Assembly (NCBI GenBank): GCA_009691555.1
Contig: SICB01000015.1
Span: forward strand, 1-12,864
DNA from: Patescibacteria group bacterium
GTDB taxonomy: Bacteria; Patescibacteriota; Saccharimonadia; CAILAD01; BJGX01
Direction of reading: 5' to 3'
Length of the DNA: 12,864 nt
Shown here: piece after piece, positions 6,513 to 12,076 of the stretch
Layout of the letters: each line of letters begins with the position of its first letter
Numbering within the stretch: position 1 is the stretch's first letter
Notes under the pieces: model-generated
The model's database searches: none
What the model was told of the DNA's origin: nothing
The model's input: only the letters and a program-made list of their open reading frames with translations
Program-made: the position numbers and the translations under genes

Positions 6513-7271
6513 ATGTCGCTTAGCTATTCACCGAGAAACGCAATTAGCACTATCATCGACTCGTCGCGTCGAGTTTTTGAGTGGAGTGTTCGGCCCGTGG
6601 TATTGGCCCTTTGGCCCAGACGCCACAAGTGGTGGGTCCGAAACCTCGCCAACATAATTAGCACCATACGGCTACCAATATCTGTCGTCGTGGTTGTGAT
6701 TATGGTTTATCCGGCCTACACCCAGCGCGATATAAAATCGCTCTACGCCGGACTGTTTGTAATGCTATTAGTACTTTTAAGCGACGGCATCGACGGCGCA
6801 TTAGCCAGAGGGCTAATGACCACCAGCCGCTATGGCAAAGCGATCGACCCATTGGCCGATAAGTTTTTTTATCTTTCGATGGTCGTCTGCTTGGTCGTTG
6901 GGGCATGGCAAATGGTGCCGCGTGAAACTGTCGTGGCTTTTGCCATATTTTTACTACCGGCAATTTATTTTGAAGTGCGGCTGGTAATAATTGCCCTAGT
7001 TGTCGATAAAGAATGTCGGCATCGCCAATCGGCCGAGCCAGCTGGCTCGAACATCTGGGGCAAGGCCAAATTTGCCCTGCAGTCTGGAGTTGGGTTTTTG
7101 GGCTTCGGTGTGCCATGGGTCACGGCCGGCTTTTCGCTTGCCACCGGCATGCTAGTGCTGGCACTACCAATGGCCTACTTGAGCCTCAAAGGCCACCAGC
7201 TCGACCTCGAGGCAATTCGCCTTAAGCCAATAGCACTTGGTGCTAAATTAGCACCTACTATCACCCCCTGA
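6513..7271 (+). CDS. CDP-alcohol phosphatidyltransferase (PgsA-like)
   Basis: An integral membrane enzyme of about 252 residues that should transfer a phosphatidyl group from CDP-diacylglycerol to an alcohol such as glycerol-3-phosphate in phospholipid synthesis. The complete family signature DGx2ARx8Gx3Dx3D is present: Asp94-Gly95, Ala98-Arg99, Gly108, Asp112 and Asp116, all metal or substrate ligands. Hydrophobic segments lie around 45-66, 76-92, 117-133, 138-160 and 195-230, which fits the six-helix fold. The N-terminal 40 residues, with a WPRRHKWWVRN stretch, are basic and aromatic and probably lie on the membrane surface. The start follows the AGGAGG site; a longer in-frame form from 6429 adds 28 residues without support. 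PgsA (phosphatidylglycerophosphate synthase) is the likeliest activity, but the acceptor alcohol cannot be read from the motif. A terminator overlaps the stop. Confidence 0.88.
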   Translation: MSLSYSPRNAISTIIDSSRRVFEWSVRPVVLALWPRRHKWWVRNLANIISTIRLPISVVVVVIMVYPAYTQRDIKSLYAGLFVMLLVLLSDGIDGALARGLMTTSRYGKAIDPLADKFFYLSMVVCLVVGAWQMVPRETVVAFAIFLLPAIYFEVRLVIIALVVDKECRHRQSAEPAGSNIWGKAKFALQSGVGFLGFGVPWVTAGFSLATGMLVLALPMAYLSLKGHQLDLEAIRLKPIALGAKLAPTITP

Positions 7272-7292
7272 ATTTTAGGGGGTGTTTTATTT
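7262..7292 (+). terminator. Intrinsic terminator overlapping the stop of the phosphotransferase gene
   Basis: CACCCCCT (7262-7269) pairs with AGGGGGTG (7277-7284) in a perfect 8-bp stem with a 7-base loop, followed by TTTTATTT (7285-7292). The TGA stop (7269-7271) lies inside the hairpin, so the last three codons and the terminator share sequence. Confidence 0.85.
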
Positions 7293-7358
7293 GTCACAAA
7301 ATCGGCTGGCTATGTGTTAATTTATCGATGACTATTACTAATCTTAAACTTCTTGAGG

Positions 7359-7364
7359 TATAAT
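7359..7364 (+). promoter_or_regulatory. -10 box of the 7372 gene and likely ruvX-mltG operon, leaderless type
   Basis: TATAAT ends 7 bases before the ATG at 7372. No -35 or TG extension is evident. The genes that follow (ruvX 2 bases later, mltG overlapping) are probably transcribed from here. Confidence 0.55.
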
Positions 7365-7371
7365 AACAGGT

Positions 7372-9027
7372 ATGCCAAACGAAGCCAGCAAGAGTAACGA
7401 TCCAGGAGTGCTATATCTGGATGCAGATACCGAAATAACTGAGGCTATCGAGAAACTCAAAAAGTCTACCGATACTGAAGTTCGGATTGTAGTGCCTTCA
7501 AGGTCAGCTTTGCTGCAAAGTTCTGTCAATGTTAAGCTCCTCAAAAAATCCGCCAAGGACTCCAAAAAAGATCTAGTCTTGGTTACCAACGACAAGATCA
7601 CCAAAAACCTAGCTGGCGCCGCCGGAATCGCAGTGGCCTCGAGTGTCAAGGCTATGGCGCATGTACCAGATATCGAGCAGCCACCGAGCAGAGGGGCCGA
7701 AGCTATCGTAATTGATCCTGGCAAAGAGGCACAAGCCAAGGCCGACCAAGCTGATAAGAGCAATAAGCCTTCGGACCAAGGTTTTCAATCCAAGCACATC
7801 GACCTCGACGGCGAAGACGAGCCCGAAGCCGAAGAATCTCTGAAGCCCATCAGCTCAAAATCTAAAAAAGATAAAAAAGTTCCAAATTATGGCAAACTCA
7901 ATAAGCGCATCTGGATAGGAGCGAGCGTATTTGGCGTGGTATTAGTGGCCATATTGGCGCTGACCTTCTTGCCAACTGGCAAAGTAACACTGCTAGTAAA
8001 TGCCAAAAAAACCAGCCTTAATTTTAATTTTATTCTTGATGCGGCCTCGTCGTCATCAGATATCAACGCCCAAACCCTAGCCGCCCAAAAACTCGAAATT
8101 ACCAAGGACTCGTCTTTTGAAATCACAGCCACCGGCAAAAAAGAAGTCGGTACTAAAGCTACGGGTACAATTGCCTTAAAAAACTGCGACGATGTCAGTA
8201 CTCACAGCTTACCAGCTGGCAGTGGCCTGACCTCTGGTGGTAAGACTTTTGTGACTGCTCAGGCCGTTAGCATACCAGCCGGAAGCGCTGGTGGCGGTGT
8301 CGTCAATTGCTCGAGTGCTATTGATGTGCAAATAACCGCCTCAGCTCCAGGAGAAAGCTATAACCTCGGCGCATCTACCTTTGCGCTTACTGGCTTCTCT
8401 TCACTGTATAAGGCCACCGGACAAACCAGCGGTGGTACCACCAAAACTATTACCATTCTCTCGGCCGAAGATATCACCATCGCCAAAAAACAGGCTGAAG
8501 AGCAATCCAAATCAGCTGCCGATGAGCTGACTAAAAAGGCCGGCAGTGAGCTACAACTTTTCAAATCGACAATCCAGGCTGATTTTGTAGAATTCAAGAC
8601 CTCAGTTGCTCAAGATGCCGAAGCCGATAAGGTCAGTGTAACTTCAAAAATCAAATACACCGGCTTCGCGGCCAAGTCGGCCGATGTCAACAAGCTTTTT
8701 GACGGCCAGATACAAACCGACCTGAAAGGCAACAAAGAGGTCTATGATAACGGCTCCCAAAACGGAACTTATACCACCACCAAGCAGTTTAGCCCCGAGA
8801 AGCTCCAGCTCAATGTCAAGACCTCGGCCTATTATGGCGACCCTATTGATAAGCCAACCATCGCTAAGCAGGTTGCTGGCAAGGCCAAAAAGGATGTCTC
8901 GGATATCGTCAAGCAATCGGGCGACCAGATTACCGGCGCACAAGTTGAGGTCAATCCAGATTTGCTACCAAATATGCCCCTGATGTCTGGTAGAATAACA
9001 ATCGATATAAAAGTCACCACAAATTAA
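7372..9027 (+). CDS. Membrane protein: cytosolic domain, one membrane helix, baseplate-J-like outer region
   Basis: A 551-residue protein of unknown function with clear architecture. Residues 12-100 form an alpha/beta domain (VLYLDADTEITEAIEKL, VRIVVPSRSALLQSSVNVKL, KDLVLVTND, AGAAGIAVASSV), of a type I recall from other CPR proteins. A charged, Asp/Glu/Lys-rich linker (100-175) leads to one membrane helix (about 179-200). The outer part begins TGKVTLLVNAKK, and residues about 260-345 (KATGTIALKN, SLPAGSGLTS, ITASAPGESYNLGA) resemble the baseplate J/gp47 beta domain also found in non-phage envelope proteins. A Lys/Ala-rich helix (about 360-395) and a beta-rich tail follow. Two Cys (272 and 313) may form a disulfide. 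There is no sorting signal. It is probably in one operon with ruvX. Function unknown; no phage genes are nearby. Confidence 0.8.
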   Translation: MPNEASKSNDPGVLYLDADTEITEAIEKLKKSTDTEVRIVVPSRSALLQSSVNVKLLKKSAKDSKKDLVLVTNDKITKNLAGAAGIAVASSVKAMAHVPDIEQPPSRGAEAIVIDPGKEAQAKADQADKSNKPSDQGFQSKHIDLDGEDEPEAEESLKPISSKSKKDKKVPNYGKLNKRIWIGASVFGVVLVAILALTFLPTGKVTLLVNAKKTSLNFNFILDAASSSSDINAQTLAAQKLEITKDSSFEITATGKKEVGTKATGTIALKNCDDVSTHSLPAGSGLTSGGKTFVTAQAVSIPAGSAGGGVVNCSSAIDVQITASAPGESYNLGASTFALTGFSSLYKATGQTSGGTTKTITILSAEDITIAKKQAEEQSKSAADELTKKAGSELQLFKSTIQADFVEFKTSVAQDAEADKVSVTSKIKYTGFAAKSADVNKLFDGQIQTDLKGNKEVYDNGSQNGTYTTTKQFSPEKLQLNVKTSAYYGDPIDKPTIAKQVAGKAKKDVSDIVKQSGDQITGAQVEVNPDLLPNMPLMSGRITIDIKVTTN

Positions 9028-9029
9028 TT

Positions 9030-9461
9030 ATGGATATCAGAGCAGAAGATTACGAAAAAACGATATTAGCCTTTGATTATGGCGATATTCGTATTGGGCT
9101 TGCCATCAAACCTGCCGAGCAAGCTTCGGCTGAGCCGCTTATAACTCTAAAAAATGATGCATCACTGTGGTCAGCAATCGACGTTTTACTTGCTTTGCAC
9201 CAGCCCGACCTTGTGGTGGTCGGTCGGCCACGAAATCTCGAAGGTGATAGCACAGCACAAACCATTAAAGCCGAGCAGTTTGCCGTAAAGCTCGCGGGCA
9301 GTTACAATAACAAGGTTGAATTACAAGATGAAGCCCTCACAACCGAACATGCCGAAGAAAGAATCCCCAAAAACCTCAGCCCCAAAAGCAGACGAGGTGT
9401 CATTGACCAATACGCCGCCTGTATCATCCTCGAGCATTACCTCCAAGAAACCCAAAAATAA
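9030..9461 (+). CDS. ruvX: RuvX/YqgF Holliday-junction resolvase-like nuclease
   Basis: A 143-residue RNase H-fold protein of the YqgF family (usual length about 140). Motifs are ILAFDYGDIRIGLA (Asp16), LVVVGRPRNLEGDSTAQ (61-77), LQDEALTTEHAE (Glu101) and IDQYAACIILEHYL (Asp126), giving the expected Asp-Glu-Asp catalytic set. In E. coli the protein is essential and acts in pre-16S rRNA 5' maturation; a Holliday-junction nuclease role has been shown for some homologues. The ATG lies 2 bases after the stop of the upstream gene and has no Shine-Dalgarno, so translation is probably coupled. The last third of the gene is overlapped by mltG in another frame. The adjacency of ruvX and mltG is common in bacteria and supports both calls. 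Confidence 0.93.
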   Translation: MDIRAEDYEKTILAFDYGDIRIGLAIKPAEQASAEPLITLKNDASLWSAIDVLLALHQPDLVVVGRPRNLEGDSTAQTIKAEQFAVKLAGSYNNKVELQDEALTTEHAEERIPKNLSPKSRRGVIDQYAACIILEHYLQETQK

Positions 9462-10458
9462 GCTGCGACTTATTATCCTAATAGCAATTGCCGTTATTTT
9501 ATTGGCGGTAATTGTATTTGTCAGCTGGGTTTTGGTGGCGGTTAATGCGGCCAAAGACCCCAATAATAAAGCTCAAATAGTTTTTGTTGTTGAGCAGGGT
9601 AGCGGTATCGACAAAATCGCCTCAGATTTGTCCAAAAAAGGGCTAATATCAGATAAAAACTTGTTTGTTTTGTACGCCAAAATAGGCCCCTCGAGAGGCA
9701 ACCTCAAGCCAGGTGTTTATCTCTTTAGCCCTTCGATGAGCCTGTCTAAGATTGCCGATACTATCGGCAAGGGTGAAATTGCCAATAAAAAGGTGGTTTT
9801 TCAGGAAGGCCTGACAATTGCCGAAATGGCTCAAAAATGGGCTCGAGCGGGCCTTGGAACTGCCCAAGACTTTATAAGCGCCTCAGCGCCACCCAACCGC
9901 TTCTCGCAGCCCTTTTTGAGCTATCGCAGCAACCCAAACAGCCTGGAGGGCTATTTGTACCCCGCTACCTACAATGTGGTTGTCAATACCTCCTCAACAG
10001 ATCAGATAAGTACTATGCTCGACAGCTTTGGATCGTCAGTTTTGCCCAAATTGCCACCCGAATATCAGAACTCCACCAAGCTAAATGACCTCATAACCCT
10101 GGCTTCGATTGTTGAAAAAGAGGCCAATACGACTGAAGACCGCAAGCTAGTGGCTAGCGTCTTTTATAACCGCCTAAAGCTAGGAATGAAGCTCGAGAGC
10201 GATGTAACTGTCAATTACGCCACTGGAAAGACCCAAACATTGCCATCTGATTTAAGTATCGACTCGCCCTACAACACCTATAAAGTCGCCGGATTACCGC
10301 TTGGCCCCATCTGTAATCCTGGTCTTGATGCCATTTTGGCCACCCTAAACCCGGCCCAGACAGACTATTTGTTCTTTATAGCTGATAAAAACGGTGTTGT
10401 CAGATTGGCCCGAACTCTCCAGGAACATGAGGCAAATATCAGAAAGTACCTAGATTAG
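9328..10458 (+). CDS. mltG: Endolytic murein transglycosylase MltG
   Basis: About 376 residues from the ATG at 9328. A Pro/Ser/Lys-rich cytosolic tail (1-44) precedes one membrane helix (about 46-71). The outer part has the LysM-like region FVVEQGSGIDKIASDLSKKG (86-105) and the YceG catalytic domain: FQEGLTIAEMA, LEGYLYPATY (206-215), LASIVEKEAN (258-267; Glu263 by alignment to the E. coli catalytic Glu), VASVFYNRLKLGMKLESDVT, SPYNTY, GLPLGPICNPG and YLFFIADKNG. MltG cuts nascent glycan strands at the membrane and limits their length. The start is uncertain: TTG 9316, ATG 9328, ATG 9349 and GTG 9397 are all in frame and lie inside ruvX, none has a good Shine-Dalgarno, and even the shortest form overlaps ruvX by 65 bases. 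The catalytic domain is complete. Confidence 0.93.
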   Translation: MKPSQPNMPKKESPKTSAPKADEVSLTNTPPVSSSSITSKKPKNKLRLIILIAIAVILLAVIVFVSWVLVAVNAAKDPNNKAQIVFVVEQGSGIDKIASDLSKKGLISDKNLFVLYAKIGPSRGNLKPGVYLFSPSMSLSKIADTIGKGEIANKKVVFQEGLTIAEMAQKWARAGLGTAQDFISASAPPNRFSQPFLSYRSNPNSLEGYLYPATYNVVVNTSSTDQISTMLDSFGSSVLPKLPPEYQNSTKLNDLITLASIVEKEANTTEDRKLVASVFYNRLKLGMKLESDVTVNYATGKTQTLPSDLSIDSPYNTYKVAGLPLGPICNPGLDAILATLNPAQTDYLFFIADKNGVVRLARTLQEHEANIRKYLD

Positions 10459-10493
10459 CTATATTTTGCTTTTATAAAGGAATAATATGCTAC

Positions 10494-10522
10494 TTGACAG
10501 TGCGAGCTCCTCTTGGTAGACT
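10494..10522 (+). promoter_or_regulatory. Strong promoter upstream of the LysM-CHAP leader
   Basis: TTGACA (10494-10499), a 17-base spacer and TAGACT (10517-10522) preceded by TG-G form a near-consensus sigma-70-type promoter with an extended -10. It is the best-matching full promoter in the window. Transcription should begin near 10529, about 300 bases before the coding region. Confidence 0.75.
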
Positions 10523-10528
10523 ATACCC

Positions 10529-10834
10529 ACGTAAATTTAAAGGATAAGTACTGTATCCGAGTCCTACTATTTAAGAGTAGTGACCACTAGTAGAGAGTTT
10601 GTTTTTTTAGATTTACCTGCGTTACAACTTATCAGATTAGTAAGGAGATATTTTCGGTCGAAAACTCCGGTCCCGTCATTACTGTGTTTGACCACGCCAT
10701 ATGGCACCAAAACACCGGTAATGCAAGTCATTAGCCTCGCTAGCGAACCTAGTAATGACGGGAGACAGATAAGACGCAGTCTTAAATTGTGCCCTATACA
10801 ATAGTTATTGTTAATCGGCACAGAGGAGAGGTTT
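10529..10834 (+). ncRNA. Long structured leader RNA of the LysM-CHAP gene (possible riboswitch or sRNA)
   Basis: About 300 bases with no convincing gene but many inverted repeats. In order: GGATA/TATCC (10542-10558); CTACT/AGTAG (10564-10580) or, alternatively, CTACTA with TAGTAG at 10588-10593; a T-rich run (10598-10608); GGAG/CTCC with inner TTTTC/GAAAA and loop GGTC (10644-10668); a perfect 13-bp pair TCCCGTCATTACT (10671-10683) and AGTAATGACGGGA (10751-10763). The 67 bases between these arms hold three hairpins: GTGTTT/AAACAC with inner GCC/GGC (10684-10715), GGTAATG/CATTAgCC (10717-10736) and TCG/CGA (10737-10746). A final hairpin TGTGCC...GGCACA with inner ACAAT/ATTGT (10788-10822) ends directly before the Shine-Dalgarno. 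It resembles no riboswitch class, tmRNA or RNase P RNA known to me. The ligand or partner, if any, is unknown. Confidence 0.55.
10823..10831 (+). promoter_or_regulatory. Shine-Dalgarno GAGGAGAGG of the LysM-CHAP gene
   Basis: GAGGAGAGG abuts the last leader hairpin. The spacing suits a start at 10835 (6 bases after GAGGAG), where the in-frame codon is ATT. No ATG, GTG or TTG occurs in any frame within 15 bases downstream. Confidence 0.65.
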
Positions 10835-11989
10835 ATTAGTAGAAAAGTAATAGGGTTTCCCTTACAAGTGCGCCCCGAAAACTTCGTAGGCGTTGGGCAA
10901 CAAAACTTTTCCAAAACAAACATTGACGAAGCTCAGGCTTCACCCAAAACTCAAGACACAAAAGCCTCTAGCGACAAGTCGCAGAGCGCTGCTTCGAATA
11001 AACCAAACTTCAAACTTAATCGCTACGCGGTTCACGCAGTGGCTATCTTGGCTATTATCGGAATTGCTGGAATCGGCCGAATCAATGCCAGTGAAGCCCT
11101 TAGCATTAGAGGTTCAGGATCGACTAAAGACCAAACCTCAATGATTACCACAGGAGCTATTCTTGCCACCAGCACCCAGAGTTTGATTGCCGAGGATGTC
11201 TCTAAAAAGGCTCGAGATTTAACAAACATGAGCTCATTATCGACTTCAGGTGATGACTTTTTGACCAACAAATCTTCTGTTCTTGCAGCAGGCTCTCCAA
11301 GTCGCGCGATAATTTCCTACAAGGTTAAACAAGGCGACACTTTGTCTTCATTGTCGGCTAAGTTTGGTATTACAACCGATACTATTAAGTGGGCCAACGA
11401 TATCAGCGATGAAAACAGCATTAAACCCGATGCTAGCCTAACCATACTGCCCGTTAATGGCATTCTCTACACCTCTCAGGCTGGAGACGATATATTGGCT
11501 TTGGCAGACAGATACCAAAGCAATGCTTCACTAATCGAAAGCTTCAACGGACTCGATGGTAAAGCCCCCGAAGCTGGTATGCAGCTGGTTATTCCTGACG
11601 GAGTTAAGCCCGCTCCAGCACCTAGTTATGTCAATAGAGTTGCGAGTACCTCGAGCGGATCTGGGTTTTATTCTAACTCCAGATTTAGTGGTAATGGCAA
11701 CAGCTACTACTGGGGCCAATGTACTTGGTATGTAGCGAGCCGTAGGGCAGTGCCTAACAACTGGGGTAACGCCATAAGCTGGTATTATAATGCTCAATAC
11801 GCTGGTTATAACACGGGCCGAGCACCACGAGCTGGTGCCATAGGCTGGGAATTTAAGAACCATGTCGTGTATGTCGAGTCTGTTAACGACGACGGTACTG
11901 TCAATATTTCAGAAATGAACTACGGTGGTCGTCCTGGTGTCCGACACGACCGAACCGTGCCAGCCAGCACTTTCTTGTACATCTATTAA
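10835..11989 (+). CDS. Membrane-anchored LysM-LysM-CHAP peptidoglycan hydrolase
   Basis: About 384 residues from the putative ATT start. A Lys/Ser/Gln-rich cytosolic tail (1-60) precedes one hydrophobic segment (about 65-83), which may be an anchor or an uncleaved signal. After a Ser/Thr-rich linker come two LysM repeats that bind peptidoglycan: YKVKQGDTLSSLSAKFGI (162-179) with its Asn-containing second half to about 205, and YTSQAGDDILALADRYQS (212-229) to about 254. The CHAP domain (about 285-384) has catalytic Cys296 in WGQCTWYVASR, His343 in NHVVYVESV and a polar SEMNYGG (359-365), as in amidases or endopeptidases that cut stem peptides. The start is unsettled: TTG 10808 lies in a hairpin arm, ATT 10835 has the best ribosome site, and GTG 10868 is the next standard start. 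A terminator follows. It probably remodels the cell's own wall, or a host's wall. Confidence 0.9.
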   Translation: MSRKVIGFPLQVRPENFVGVGQQNFSKTNIDEAQASPKTQDTKASSDKSQSAASNKPNFKLNRYAVHAVAILAIIGIAGIGRINASEALSIRGSGSTKDQTSMITTGAILATSTQSLIAEDVSKKARDLTNMSSLSTSGDDFLTNKSSVLAAGSPSRAIISYKVKQGDTLSSLSAKFGITTDTIKWANDISDENSIKPDASLTILPVNGILYTSQAGDDILALADRYQSNASLIESFNGLDGKAPEAGMQLVIPDGVKPAPAPSYVNRVASTSSGSGFYSNSRFSGNGNSYYWGQCTWYVASRRAVPNNWGNAISWYYNAQYAGYNTGRAPRAGAIGWEFKNHVVYVESVNDDGTVNISEMNYGGRPGVRHDRTVPASTFLYIY

Positions 11990-12006
11990 ACACACTAAAA
12001 CTACCG

Positions 12007-12034
12007 AAGCCCCTCGAAGCCCTGAGGGGTTTTG
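12007..12034 (+). terminator. Intrinsic terminator after the LysM-CHAP gene
   Basis: AAGCCCCTC (12007-12015) pairs with GAGGGGTTT (12024-12032) through one G-U pair, with an 8-base loop, and runs into TTTT (12030-12033). It lies 18 bases after the stop and separates this gene from obg. Confidence 0.8.
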
Positions 12035-12059
12035 AGTTATAGTAGTTATCAAACTAATA

Positions 12060-12068
12060 TGGTATAAT
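12060..12068 (+). promoter_or_regulatory. Extended -10 promoter of obg, leaderless type
   Basis: TGGTATAAT is a perfect extended -10 identical to the one before the ydcF-like gene. It ends 8 bases before the ATG at 12077; no Shine-Dalgarno is present. Confidence 0.65.
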
Positions 12069-12076
12069 GTCAAGCT

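Noticed and set aside
7372..9027. Prophage or contractile-injection origin for the baseplate-J-like protein
   Set aside because: No tail, sheath, integrase or packaging genes nearby; it has a membrane helix and sits with ruvX-mltG, so an envelope protein is likelier.
10797..10802. TACAAT as a second -10 box just before the LysM-CHAP gene
   Set aside because: There is no -35 or TG extension, and it forms one arm of the last leader hairpin. It cannot be excluded, but the TTGACA promoter at 10494 is far stronger.
10580..10804. A 74-codon + strand reading frame starting at GTG 10580 in the noncoding block
   Set aside because: No ribosome site at the GTG, no recognisable motif, an Arg/Ser/Leu-rich composition unlike the neighbours, and it covers the strongest inverted repeats. 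Better explained as leader RNA.
10529..10834. tmRNA, RNase P RNA, SRP RNA, tRNA or a known riboswitch as explanation of the structured block
   Set aside because: No tRNA-like acceptor/T-arm with CCA, no tag ORF, no GAGGAAAGUCC core of RNase P, no GGAA/GNAR apical SRP loop in context, and no conserved core of the common riboswitches could be found by eye. A covariance-model search would be decisive.
10567..10923. A 118-codon - strand reading frame across the leader and the 5' end of the LysM-CHAP gene
   Set aside because: It overlaps both the structured leader and the coding start, shows no family motif or promoter, and is likely an antisense shadow.
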